From the NCBI RefSeq assembly GCF_029227915.1, contig NC_079882.1, forward strand, positions 12,710,001 through 12,774,000: a DNA stretch of 64,000 nt, in the 5' to 3' direction. This DNA comes from Hydractinia symbiolongicarpus (Eukaryota > Cnidaria > Hydrozoa > Anthoathecata > Hydractiniidae). The notes beneath the pieces were generated by a model, which was not told the DNA's origin, made no database searches, and was given only the letters and a program-made list of their open reading frames with translations. The position numbers were made by a program, and so were the translations under genes. This document shows positions 22,631 through 35,300 of this stretch, one piece after another (within the stretch, counting starts at the first letter, position 1; each line of letters opens with the position of its first letter).

Positions 22631-22960
22631 CTCACTTACAAAAATTCTATGTCACTGCCCTCACTTACAAAACTGCAATGTTATTGACCTCATTTACAAA
22701 ACTGCAATGTTACTGACCTCACTTACAAAACTGCATTGTTACTGACCTCACTTACAAAACTGCAATGTTATTGACCTTACTTACAAAACTGCAATGTTAC
22801 TGGCCTCACTTACAAAACTGCAATGTTACTGGCCTCACTTACAAAACTGCATTGTTACTGACCTCACTTACAAAACTGCAATGTTACTGGCCTCACTTAC
22901 AAAACTGCATTGTTACTGACCTCACTTACAAAACTGCAATGTTACTGGCCTCACTTGCAA
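22631..22960. repeat. 29-bp minisatellite, about 11.4 units
   Basis: Units containing CTCACTTACAAAACTGCAAT followed by GTTACTGRC start exactly every 29 bases at 22631, 22660, 22689, 22718, 22747, 22776, 22805, 22834, 22863, 22892, 22921 and 22950 (last partial). Internal variants (CAATG/CATTG, TGACC/TGGCC) partly alternate. Because 29 is not a multiple of 3, the open frame across it (22765-23070) cycles through three peptides and is not a gene. There are no spacers, so it is not a CRISPR. Confidence 0.95.
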
Positions 22961-23168
22961 GAAGCGTGCATCAGAACTCCATCTACACCACATATATGGG
23001 AATAGGAGAGAGTATATTTGGTTTTCCAGAAAAACATTTCAGAAAAGAGAAAAGGAATCGGATCCTATAGAATTTTTGTGTTCTGGTGGAAAACTTATTT
23101 GAAAGGGACAGTTCTGAGACACTGAGTGTTTTAATTTTCTCCTTAGAAAAATGGCTTTAAAAAGCAGT

Positions 23169-23238
23169 ACAAGCCACGGGATACATCGGTATATCTTTGC
23201 ACTACAAGCCACGGGATACATCGCTATATTATTGCACT
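23169..23238. repeat. 35-bp tandem duplication
   Basis: ACAAGCCACGGGATACATCG at 23169 recurs at 23204, with the following TATAT...TTGCACT also repeated. There are only two units. Confidence 0.8.
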
Positions 23239-23239
23239 G

Positions 23240-26200
23240 AATAATCATTAACATAAAAATATTATATCTTTAAAATTTTGATGTTTCGTTAGTCGTTTGA
23301 ATACTTTACTTTTTTTCTTTATGTGACCAAACTACGAATAAGTTTCATAACCAAAGCTAAATTATAATTTGTTTTTTGCATGACTTACGATATCTTGTCT
23401 TGTCCACCCCTTATACGCAATTTTTTAATATTTGTGCCTTGATTACCTGCCTTTTTGCGGTCACAACCGCTTAAATTAAAAATAAACCTTATATTTTATC
23501 ATCATTATATCGTGCGTTCGACCACTTATCACAAGTAAAAAAGTAGCAAACGCTGGGACACATGTTGGCGTAACAAGTTAAAGTTTTACACATAAATTAA
23601 ACAAACTATGCTGAATTCAAATATTGTATTCATATTTTACGAGTTTAAAAAAAGTATGACTCATCGTCTCGGGAAAGGTGTATTCTTCGCCCTGGCAGAC
23701 TTGCAAAAGCTCTGCTTTGGCAAATGTAGATATCCGGTAAACAAGGTTGCAGATGCGCTAGTCACACTTTCTGCAACGCCTGCATAATAAAACAATCAAT
23801 ATAACGGTACGAAAATGTCCAGGAAATTTGGCGTAACGTAATTTATATCATTTAGGCTTCTACATCTGTTTTTGAACACTGAAAACTGAGCTTTCTTCTG
23901 TTTCGTGAACCTTTACAAGTTCGAAGAGCCTGTGGGTGCAACCTGCAAATTTGACATCCTTTTCCATAATGTTGCAGGAAGTCTTAAACTTGCTATTAGA
24001 AAATAGAGAAAGAAACTGTAGGATACATCCTTTCGGGTAATAACGATATGTTGTTTGACCAAGGTTTGACTTACACAAAAATATAAAGTTATGTCTACAC
24101 TTTGCGTGAAGTTCTCATCTCACTTCACTTCATATTGCTATTTCAATTAAAGAGCTTCATAACACGCACGTCACGACTTTAGTAATAATAGTAATAATAA
24201 TCAGCCGAACTTTTGTCGGGTTAAACAAATATAATTTCTTATTGATGTGAGTAAATCATCTTTAATTTTGAATCCGTCAATAGTTAAACCCGCATGCAAA
24301 ATATTATAAAAGCGATATAAATTACCAAAATAACCGGTTAAAATTAAAGTTAATTTCCCATGAGCTTTCCACCAATTTTTCTATATTTTATGGTTTAAAG
24401 AAAATGGATTTGATCAGTAAAAAAGTAACAAAATATTCTAATACTTTGCTAAACATGTGAAAAAATAAAAACATTTGTTTCAGGAGAATTTAATAGTGAT
24501 CAGTACATATAATCTAAAATATAAATTACATATGTTCTGGTCTGCAAAATAGATTTGTCAAGAATGGACTCTAAATAAATAAGTCTGACGAATAAATTAA
24601 AAATATTCACAACAATTACATATATATTTCCAAGCTCGACCCCACATTGTTTTATTTCGCTAGAACTACCAGAAAGTGCAGCGCCGTTGAGAAGTAAATA
24701 GTCCTGAGGACGAGGTTGATATATTTCAGTTTTAAATATTTTTAAAAAACTCACATAATTTGTCTCTCTCACACAAGAACAAAAGAGAGATAATATTCAT
24801 TACCATCTCGGTAAGGTAAAGTGTTGTTTTATATCCCATGGGACAGCCCACACTGGTAAGAATTATGTTAGTAGATTATTACCATCAATTATGTAGACTT
24901 GACGACGTTTATTTGATAAATATAAACACTTGAACTTCCTTATCTACGCATAGAAACAATTTTTTCGTATTTCATAATTGGGACACAATAACAACAACCG
25001 TTTTGGATACTTGGTAAATAAACTTCCTTATCTACACATAAAAACAACACAGGTATGTCATTAGATACAAACAAAAAAAGACCTTAGCCATTAAATTACT
25101 GGAATACAATCTCTTTTATTATCAGCTGTTTGTAGAAATAGGTATACTTCTTTGAAACTAGCCTGTATGTTCTTTTATCTTCGACATTTAATTATTAGCT
25201 GTTGTCTTCACAATATGTTTTAATCATATTTTTTATGACTGAGCATCACGTGATTCTTACTTAACTAATTCTGTGTTATTTGTTTGCGGTCATTTTTAAA
25301 GAAGAAATGCCCCCCTTAGAATGAATGAGTCCCAGAGTAGCCTTTCTTTTAAAAAAAATTTCTTTTCTTTCGAGAAACATTTTTAGATTCTTTTAATGTC
25401 TTCCTTGGAAAAAACATATCACACACATCAAAACGGAAAATTTTTGAAAATTTGTCACAATCGCTCGTCACTGAACCTGGTTTCCAGCTAATTGCTATTT
25501 CAATGTCGATGAAGTCTCAAAAATATGTTTTATTTATTTTCCCTTAATTATGCCGAAAAAGATATCTAGGACGTAGCAAAACAATTAGCTCTAAACTAGA
25601 CTCGAAGCAAGCAAATTGTCTGAACGTAATTAATTAAAAAAGTTTTAGTCTAACCCTACATCTACTGGCAATTGCTTGAAACCACAATTTAATCTTTTTT
25701 CTATATTGTGTCCTGACGTCATTAGAAATTTCCGAACGGTCAAATACGAAGTAGATTCAAATTGATAAAAAAAGCTTAGATTACAAACTGCTTTTAACAA
25801 TTAATCCGCTCCTTGGCTAAAAAAGATGAATTTTGTAAAAAGGAATTTATCGTTGTAGTACATTACATTTAGAAGTCTAAACACAAAAATGAAACAGAAT
25901 AAGAAAGAAAAGAATAACATCCCGATGACAATCTAGCAATTATATTTATAAAGCTGCCAATTTATGATTAATATATTACTGTGCTTTTCTTAATGTTCTT
26001 TGAAATACTAATAAAATGATGATAATTGTTAATATGCTACGATATGTTACTATCATGCGGGTGAGTTGTTGCGTGTTGTTTTAATTCGGTTGCTTTGTTA
26101 TATGTATTCGTTGCAGTATATTTTGGTTCCTTAAAAGACAATTATCTGACTGCATTATAGGCCTGGCAACATGCAGGGTAATGATAGACATCACAAATTG

Positions 26201-29200
26201 AGTTTGCAAGTTTTACCAGCGTTATTCTGTTTTTTCATTTCATCCAATCGCGCAAAACAAATAAAACAAAATTTCCATTTCTTCACTTCAATGTTGTCAA
26301 GCTAACCCAAGGCATCCCTATAATTAGTTGTTTCACAGTCAACAAATCTTACGGCACTGATACTGTACAATACAAATCGACCGTGAATTAACAACTAACA
26401 TAAGAGACTGTATACGTTACGTATCTTGGAAACGGTTATAACAAGATAGAAAGTGCTGGCATCAGCTTTAGCACAATTTTTTTAATCATCCATCTCATAT
26501 CTAATTTGATTGCTTTATTACTGCGAGACTAGACTTGTGATCATCCCACGTGCCATCGTCCCACGCGTGGGCCCACGCATAAAACTTTTAATGTGTCGAT
26601 AAGGAAGTATAAAATGACAAAAGCACCATAATGTGTCCTTTTTTACCCAACAAATGTCGTTAAGTCCATATAATGGATAGGTAAAATTTCTTCCATATAG
26701 ATTACCGCGTGATTGAACTAAGTGTTTTACTTTCGTACTTGCGTGAAGAGAGGAGGCTACGTATTTTAAAATCGTGACACAAGCACCACCATAAAAAAAA
26801 GAAGTAAGGAGAATTTTATTGACTTGAAATAAAATAGTGAAAGATCTAACCATTGTTTGCTTGGGCAGTGTAATTTGTGTATTTATTATTATTTTTTGTC
26901 CTTTATAACTTTTTGTGTCTTTTTGTTTTCCAATTTTATGCGTTTTAGTAACATCTCAATTGTCAATGTGTGTATGTTTCCATAAAAAGAGCGATACAAA
27001 ATTGTGCACTAAATATTTCAGTCAAATCTCTCGCAAATGCTAAAGCAAAAGCAAATGCTTCATTGTGGTAGTAGTTATTAAAACAACCGTAATACACTAC
27101 TTTTCCCCTGTTTCTCGACAAATCTTGTTTATGAACACAAATCTAGCTACATTAGAACCGCGATAGCTTTTTTTAAAGCATCCGACTTTCTGCATATAGT
27201 ACCTTTAAACTGCATATTGGTGTCATTTAGTGCTTAAATTTACGGGGTTTTATACATGGAATATTACAATAAAAGATGCAGCCGAAAGTTAGCTAGAAAT
27301 TTTGTTAAATGTCGAAGGTAAATACAAAGGTTTAACGAGAATCTAAATTGAAAAATCTATATAAAAAATCGATACAATGCTTTTTACAGAAATTGATTTA
27401 ACCGTTGTTTTATTAATCGAATGCAGTACAGATTCAATACATGAACCCTCAGCTCAGTCTAAAAGATTACAAACTTAAAATTATTATGTTTATTATTAAT
27501 AAACGGGATCATTGATTGGTTATAGGCTATATTTTGGGAGATCCTTCTCCCATCATCGGGTCATTGAGCAGACAAACCAAAACAATATCTGCAATATGTT
27601 ATTTTGTTATTTTAAAAACTTATTTTGATAAAATTAAAGACCTGATCAATTACTGCTGTTAATTGTGTTTTGTTATGGTTGGATGATTTAATAAGAACCG
27701 TACTCCTTAAGGAATTATTGGTCAGAGAAAAATATTTGTTTGAGAAGTTTTTTTATTGTGGTAAATTTTTCTAAATCGTCGCATTTTTTAATAAAGTTTT
27801 TCCTGGTAGAAAGGTAAATCCCCGTGTTTGTGATGTCAAGAAATTTTTGACGCATAGATTTTTTTGACCGTCATTTTTGCTTTAAGACTTTTATTAGAAG
27901 GGCTATTTGACAACATGCACATGTGGTGGTCACATGATTGAAATTATTATAGCGAGTTCCTATTTTTGTTTTGTTGTTATGGTAAAATGGTTAATCTGGT
28001 AGTAAATATAATTCCAGTTAAAACAAGTAACGGAAGACACACCCTAGATGCCCAGAACTACATGGCTTCTTAATTACTTTTCTTCAGCGGTTTTAAACCT
28101 TTTAAATATGTACTTATTGTCCCTAATCTCTACTACAATATGATCTGATAAGATGTTATTCTTACGAAGCAGTTAGTTTCGCCGATACGACGATTTTTCA
28201 GTTATCAGAATTTTTTGAAGCTTTAGAGTTCATTATTGTGAGTTTCACAAGATAATTAATTTCCACAAAAAGAACTAAATACATAAGGCTTTCTGTTTAA
28301 ATTTTTGTTTATGTTCAATTTGATAGCACCGTAGTGTTTTTATATGTTTGTTGCCAAAACTTCAACTAATTTTTTACTTTCATATTTACTTTCGTTCATT
28401 ATATTTTTCTGTCAGTGCAATTATTGATTATTCAATCATATAAACACATTTCTGTATAAATGAAAATCTTTGGTGTTAAATCCTCTGCAAACTTCCTGCC
28501 GGAGATTTGCCTAACGAAGGTGTGTGTTTCATTTTCCCCTATTTGTCATTTGACAACGATGTTTCTGTTCGGTAATTAGCAAGCTTTAACTACACAGTGT
28601 CTTTTCACAAATTTTTAATTGCCAGCGTTTATAATGATAATTGTTTTATTTTTAAAAAAAACAACATTCAAGTTAAGTGTTCAACGAAGGTAGGTGTGTT
28701 ATGTTTTGTTAAAATGGTTAACAATATTTGGATAAACAATTTTTAACCAAAGATCATAAGCGATTTTACAACATGTTTTCGTCCAGTATTTGATATTTGT
28801 ATACAAGTTACTTGTTCAACATTTTTTTATTTAATTTTAATAACCCTTTTATTAAAAACAAACCAGGCAAAAAAAGATATATTTTCTTAAATGCTAATGT
28901 TGTTGTTTGAAATAAAAGGTGAGCTTTATGAAATTTTAATGTTGTTATGAACCAATAGCATACAATATTTTTATAATTCAACGTAACAACGTAGTATTGA
29001 GGAAAAACACCATGTAACCTCATCGGGGGATAAAAAGTCGGAGTAAAGGAAAGTTGGGGAAAGTGAGAGAACAGTGAGAGAACAGTGAAAAGTTTGTCAC
29101 AAATATATTTAAAAATGCAACGTCTAGCTACTACGTTTATCACACAGTTTCGTTTTTTATCTTACACCACGATCTTGTTGCAGTTTAAAAGTTACTTTAA

Positions 29201-30555
29201 CATTTGTGTATTGATATTTTTCTTGTTTTGTTTGTTTGTTTGCCGACAGAAAAAACGGCGCATATTTAAACGCGCATTAAGATGGATTTTCAGTAAAAAT
29301 GTGTTCATGAGTAAAAGGTTTGATCTGATTGGACAATCTAAGCTTCATCTTCACTATATCTCACTTTTTTGTTCATGTATAAAAAGAATAGAATTGAATT
29401 GAACGTCTTCACGTACGTGTAGTAAAATTTATTTTAAAATCATGATATTTTAAGCCACTCATTAAAACCACAATAATAGGTTATGATACGTTATACTTCT
29501 GATTAAAAGTTTGATTTTTTTTATTCTTTGGTGTTTCATATCACGCTTTCGTTTTATTAAAATGACTCTTCGTGTGTTGTATCACGTTTCATGGTATTTA
29601 CAAATTTGTGTTAATAATTCCATAAATAACAATGCCTAGTAGCCGTAAGCATATTACGTCGGATAACTCGAAGGTTATGAGAAATAAAGGAAGGGAAATG
29701 AAACTACACCAAAATTTATTAAACAAAAAATACAAGGTGCTTAAACATTTAGATAATTCTTTATAATATCAATATATCTGCCAGCAAATTATAGAGTTCT
29801 ATATCATGGTTAGTCTATGGTTAGTTGTTTATTTTACCTCTGCATGGGCCGTAGCTACACATCACCTGCGTTTTCCTTTAAGGAGGTATAAAAAAGCTTC
29901 TCTGACATATTGACACTCTACTTCACTGTACTTTATCAAAATCCTATAACTCGAACTTTTTTAACTCGAAATTCCCCCCCCTCCCCTGGTGATGGTTCAA
30001 GTTCAGCGGTGGCTACTGCAGATGCTTTTTACAACAGAAGTGACCATGCTTTTCTAGGTCGTTTCGTAAAGAAAAAATTACGTTTTACCATCAGGTTTCT
30101 ACAAAATATTCGATCACAGGAAATGAGATTAAATCATCAAATAACTGCCATTTGTGGTTGTACTTTAATGATTTGCAAATTGCTTTATCATGCGTAACTT
30201 ATATTCAATGATCGCGCTTACTACATTCTAACGTCTTGTCCAAACACTAGTTTAGTAGCGTCATAAATGATTCAGGATTATCACAATTGTATTTTGTCAT
30301 AATAGCAATATAGTTATAGCGCTTATTCCGCAGATAAGAGATGCGAAACTAAAAGACGAACCACGAATTTTATTCTCTCGCTATTTCTAAGCAAAATTGT
30401 TTCGAACCGTTTGTCTATGTTATCCTTAGTTGAAATCCAATTCATGATTTGTTCCCACTGATTAAATTGAAATTCCTATTCTACTAACGCTTTTAAATTC
30501 TTTCTTGACCGTATTTAATGTTTTGTTACTTTTCAGACATTTCAACAAGTTAAAC
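23240..30555. other. Long gene-poor stretch
   Basis: About 7 kb without a recognisable gene. Short open frames (23860-24078 -, 24500-24772 -, 26518-26853 -, 28808-29143 -, 29085-29402 +, 29910-30197 +) have no family motif and sit in AT-rich DNA. The 29085-29402 frame has one hydrophobic stretch followed by a basic segment (CRQKKRRIFKR) but nothing more. AACTCGAA repeats at about 29947-29973 resemble repeat sequence. Small exons of unrecognised genes cannot be excluded. Confidence 0.4.
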
Positions 30556-31938
30556 ATGTTTTACATCATAATACTGTTCCTTACCCTAACATCTGAGGTA
30601 TTTTGCCAAGGTGATCACATGTTTAACGAAACGGAAATGAGACAAATACAATGCGTTGTACCAGCAGGCGATTTGTTTAATCAATCATTCTCTCAAAATG
30701 AATCAATAGCTTCAGGAAATTTTTCACATCATTATCCAAATAACGACTCACTAGCATTCGAAAACCCACCAAATGGTACAGAAACCATCGATATTCCATT
30801 TGGTGTTACCTTAAACTTTTATTGCACGAAATGTAACTATACAAAAGAGGAGTGCAATTGTCAGTTTCTATATGTAATTTGCAACATTGCTGGAATAAAT
30901 GCAAAGGTGCCGACAGAATTTACATGTAAAAAAGACGAAATTCGGCTCACTAAAGCCATTTCTAATGTTGTTTTTGGTGTGTTGGGTGTGCTGGGCAATC
31001 TTTTGGTTATCTACGTCACTTACATCTATCGCGAGTCATCAACACGATGTCAATTTCTTATTGCTGGATTAGCTGTCGTAGATTTTATATTCGCTATTGC
31101 CCAAATCATTCTTAATGTACCTGAGTTGTGGACATGCCATTGGTTATATGGACGCGCCATGTGCACGCTACTGCGTTCATCCACTGATTTAAGTTTTATG
31201 ATTGCCCTTGGCTTTATTCTTTTAATAGGCTTTGAGAGATTTGTTGGAATTCTCTTTCCCTTAAGTAATTTTTTGACCAAACGACTTATTTTGATACTGT
31301 CAACTGTCAATGTAGTCCTTGGCATTGCAGTCGTGTTACCAAACACTATCCACACGACTACACAAGTCGACATAAATGGAAACGTTTCTTGTAAGGAAGA
31401 CTTTGGAAAAGAAGCATCAAAAATCTATACAATATTTATATTTGTATTTTACTTTCTCATACCGATCATTTTCGCTTCAGTAATATATTTTATGATTATC
31501 CACAAGTTATACACATCATATGCGTCGACATTAACGTTTTTAACTGCAGAACAAAGGGAACGGAGAGTAAAGGACAACAAACGAATTGTGAAAATATTAG
31601 TAAGTATTTTAGTGGCGTTCGTGGTTCTTGTTTTACCTAACAGAATAGCGTGGATAGTATTCGATTTCACCGAAACATCTGATAAAGAGCATTCAATTTG
31701 GAGTGTTGTTGGATTCATACCATACTCTATTCACGTAGCAATTAATCCAATTTTATATTCTTTAATCGATGCTAGATTTCAAAAGAAGTTGCTAAATTTA
31801 TTCTCTACAAGGCCGAGGAGAAGTTCCAGCTCGTATGACTTGAGCACTTCAAGTTCGCAGATAACTACTTTAGATAAAGGTAAATACCGACAGAGTAATA
31901 AAAACTCAGTGAAAATGAAGCAATATGTGACGCACTAA
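30556..31938 (+). CDS. Class A GPCR with signal peptide and Cys-rich N-terminal ectodomain
   Basis: The start is the ATG at 30556, which gives a clean signal peptide (MFYIIILFLTLTSEVFCQG). An upstream TTG extension is ignored, and TTACTTTTCAG just before could be a 5' UTR splice acceptor. Of 460 residues, 19-135 form the ectodomain, with seven sequons (N24, 42, 48, 55, 63, 73, 94) and seven Cys (33, 90, 93, 100, 102, 109, 124). The receptor body follows: TM1 GNLLVIYV (147-154), Asp176 in TM2, Cys203-Cys279 disulfide, ERF (227-229), TM6 with VLPNRI (359-364), TM7 NPILY (397-401) and a Ser-rich tail (423-434) likely to be phosphorylated. The 7TM core suits a peptide receptor. The ligand is unknown and I do not recognise the ectodomain. 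Confidence 0.93.
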   Translation: MFYIIILFLTLTSEVFCQGDHMFNETEMRQIQCVVPAGDLFNQSFSQNESIASGNFSHHYPNNDSLAFENPPNGTETIDIPFGVTLNFYCTKCNYTKEECNCQFLYVICNIAGINAKVPTEFTCKKDEIRLTKAISNVVFGVLGVLGNLLVIYVTYIYRESSTRCQFLIAGLAVVDFIFAIAQIILNVPELWTCHWLYGRAMCTLLRSSTDLSFMIALGFILLIGFERFVGILFPLSNFLTKRLILILSTVNVVLGIAVVLPNTIHTTTQVDINGNVSCKEDFGKEASKIYTIFIFVFYFLIPIIFASVIYFMIIHKLYTSYASTLTFLTAEQRERRVKDNKRIVKILVSILVAFVVLVLPNRIAWIVFDFTETSDKEHSIWSVVGFIPYSIHVAINPILYSLIDARFQKKLLNLFSTRPRRSSSSYDLSTSSSQITTLDKGKYRQSNKNSVKMKQYVTH

Positions 31939-32221
31939 AGATGTTTTGTATTTTGTTGATAAAAAACTAATGTTGCATCAAGACAAACATTGGCATTTTT
32001 TATAAATATCGACAGAAATGCCCCCCAAAAAAGAACAACGAGCCTCTACTATAATGAGATATTAAATTTTTAAAGCATATGTAATATTTCTGCTACTTGT
32101 AAAATTTATAATCCGACAAGTATTTCTTTTAATTTTACAAGCATTTTTTAGTTGAATTAGCTCTGTCTTTACCTGTTGGTTTTTTTCTTTTGCATGTTAA
32201 TTTTGTAAATTTTGTAAAAAA
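31939..32221. other. 3' flank of the third GPCR
   Basis: AT-rich, with no feature other than general poly(A)-signal-like motifs. Confidence 0.4.
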
Positions 32222-32347
32222 CTAGTCGGTGGCCCTTGGAAAAATCCACGGGTTCGCCCGTCCTTTATTTAGCGCATTTTGTGTGTCTCGCTTCTGCGGT
32301 TACCATTTCGAGTGGCAGACAGACGTATACAGGTATTTTAATATAGA
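32222..32347 (-). mobile_element. Non-autonomous Helitron, clean copy
   Basis: A 126-bp element. On + it is preceded by A, begins CTAG, carries the stem CCCTTGGAAAAATCCACGGG, and ends GTATTTTAATATAGA followed by T. Read on the minus strand this is A, TC...hairpin...CTAG, T, the Helitron signature. It has no internal frame. Confidence 0.8.
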
Positions 32348-35300
32348 TATTTTATTGACGATGTGAGAGGTTTTTACTGATAATTTGCTGTATATATGTG
32401 GTTATAAAGGTTTTTTTGAGATATTAAAAATATTAACAAAATCCGCAATAAATATTATTTCTTTCTATTTAATCGTTAACAATTTGTAAATCATACAGCC
32501 AGAGGATGGCTTCATCTCATTATCTTATTCTGGTTATACGATATTCCAGTTAATAGACAAACAGAATTTGTTACCATGGCATTATATTTTTTGCATTATC
32601 ATATTTTATTCCAAATGACGTATGATGTATAAAAATTTGTGTATGCACAAACTTTCATAAACTCCTTATTTGTAATCTTTTTTAACGGAATATAAGCGAT
32701 GCATGATCCATTTTTGTGAACGTCGAATCCGAACTTCGCGATTCAGTGGGGACTCAAGTTTTCAAAATCTTCTGAAAAAAGCCCTAAATTAAAAATCTCT
32801 AATCATTTCGAAAAGAAACCGAAAACTGATAATATACCTATCAGCATTCACTATACCACTACCAATAATAAAAAATAACAAGAAAACCGTTCGGTTTGAT
32901 CACACATTCGTATTGTACACATACTTTATACTTAAATATTGTATTGATTATGTTTATATATCTTGTATCTATGGCAACGTTCTTGTTTATACAGACCTGT
33001 TGTATAATTTTTATTTCACTTAAAAATGGTGCATGACACCCGAAACGTCGTAAAATGTTGTTTTAATTTGTACACATGCGCATAGATGTCCAAGTTTTAA
33101 CATAAAATAATGTCAATTAAATTTGTAATGTCTCATGTAAAAACAACAAGAACTAAAGCGGTTTGAACACTTACACAATACTATGATGATAAATAATAAA
33201 AATGTATTTATTAAAATATATAATATACAATAATAGAATTTGGTAAAATAATAAGGCATAAACTTAAAGAAAGAGATTATGATAAATTGAATCATAATAA
33301 AAGTTGTGACTATTTTTTCGATAACTGAGAAATGGCTGGAGAGAACACAGCTCGAGTCAATTTCAAACATTATAACATTGTCAACATACAGTAAATCAAA
33401 ACAATCATTGACACGAATCAAGACACTGAACACCCTCATTTGATGCGAGATTTATCGAAATTCCAATAGAATACATATCTACTGGTTTCATTACTTTGGG
33501 TATACTACACGATAATAAGAAAATAACAAAAAAACGCTGCTATATGCAGAAAAACAATATATAAACAAAAACTTTTCGTCAATAAAGCGCGCTATTTGTG
33601 GTGGCTTTGATTTTGATACTAATCGCACCCCTTTCAACTTTTCGTTACCACCATAACAGAACGCAGCCCTTACCAAATCACACATTTCTACGAATGTGTG
33701 AAATAATAACCGATTTATTTCAAGCATATCCATAAAATACATGGTTCTTCATCTTGAAATGCGTAAGTATATATAGGAAATAGCGTATAGTCAAAAATCC
33801 GTTAAACACAAAGAACGAAAATCAAACATTAATTGCTTTATTATGCGGAAGTAAATGTAGTAGAATAACGACGTTGGTAAGGTTTAAGATAACATCATAG
33901 GCGCGTAATTCACGCTCCAATCTGTGTCAAACCACAAGAAGGTTGCTTTCCATTAGTTCTTAAAATCGTGATGCTTCTGAGAAAGTCTATCAATAATTTC
34001 ACTTTAAAAGAATGGGAGTATTTATGTTTGGAGTTATGCAGGGGGCTTTAACGTTCAAGTATACTCACAATAAGCGTTGTGGATGAGTTTCTTCTGGGGA
34101 TTTTATGTTCTGCTGAATGAAGCGAGCCATAATGTAAGTTGGAATGTGTTATTAGTCCCTTCAATAATATCTGATTTGTACAGGGAATGTTTGTGTCACA
34201 CTTTGCTCAGAATGGCTCTGATACATATCCACACTTATAACAGAGCTACTGGCCAGCCTGAAGTCCTCGCCTAAACACACCTGCGTTAGAAAAACAATTT
34301 GTACGTTCGCAGAGAAAAAGGGTTTGACATTGAAAACATCTCTGGTTAATAAACTTTCTATTTTAATAGTTAATTGGACAGTGAAATATATTTTAACGAC
34401 TACTACAAATTACTTTATTGGAATGTTAATACTGACAAATTAAAAGAATGTTAATGGCGATGAACTATCAATTTAAAGTAATGACTTTAAATTAACAAAA
34501 TAACAGAACGAAACGACTGTGTATATACCTTAATTTCGCAACATTAGGTATTTAAAGCGATGATATGCTGGAATGCTGTGTTACGCCTTTCTTATTTTTA
34601 CAAACCCGTTTAACTTAAGAAAAAAAAGGAGTAAAAGAACCTTTCCCATTGAGGGCTGAAAGGGAAGCTTATTTTATTGTTTAACTTATTGTTAATCTCT
34701 AAAGATATGTAGATATTCTTGAGGCACGAAAAGACGCAAAGATTTCAGTGAGAATTAATATTCCAGTTATAAGAGTTTATGGCTTTTTGATGATTAGCAA
34801 TGTACTGAAAGTTCTGGTTCATAAAATATATATCTCGCGGAAATGGTGGTAAAATTACCTGCGTTAAGAAAATTTATATCCTGACGACACAAATAAATCT
34901 TTCACAAATTAGCTTACTTTGATATACCGAAGCTCCTGCAGTCCTGGTAATATAATTCTTTCACCAACCCTGTTTTAGGACATTTTGTTTTTTGGTTGTT
35001 GTTTTTTATTAATTTGACGGCCACTTAAAATTCATTAAATTCTTGTTTAAGAACTTTTTTATACTTTGTTTTGATGAAAACAAACGTTAATATAAAATAA
35101 TGATATATGAAAGAAATCAAATCAAATCATTATGCAAAGTTAGCTAGAGTTAAAAGGTAAAAACCCATGAAAGGGTATAAAATTTTAACATATAAGAATT
35201 TTTCAGGTTTCACTTAAACGTTATTTAAGTCAAAAATGCGTCATCACTTCTTTTAATAGACATGGAAGCGGTTAACTAATTAGCCAACCTCGTCACCAGG

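Noticed and set aside
22631-22960. Possible CRISPR array
   Set aside because: Units are contiguous with no unique spacers and the genome is animal.
22765-23070. 101-codon frame with repeated LTKLQCYWPHLQN-like peptides
   Set aside because: The 29-bp minisatellite cycles through three frames; there is no gene context.
26518-26853. 111-codon open frame on the minus strand
   Set aside because: No recognisable domain and no splice partners; length is compatible with chance in this DNA.
29910-30197. 95-codon open frame
   Set aside because: It begins at TTG and runs through AACTCGAA repeat-like sequence with no family motif.
33000-33060. GACACCCGAAACGTCGT motif
   Set aside because: It resembles a motif seen in some animal repeats, but nothing around it allows an assignment.
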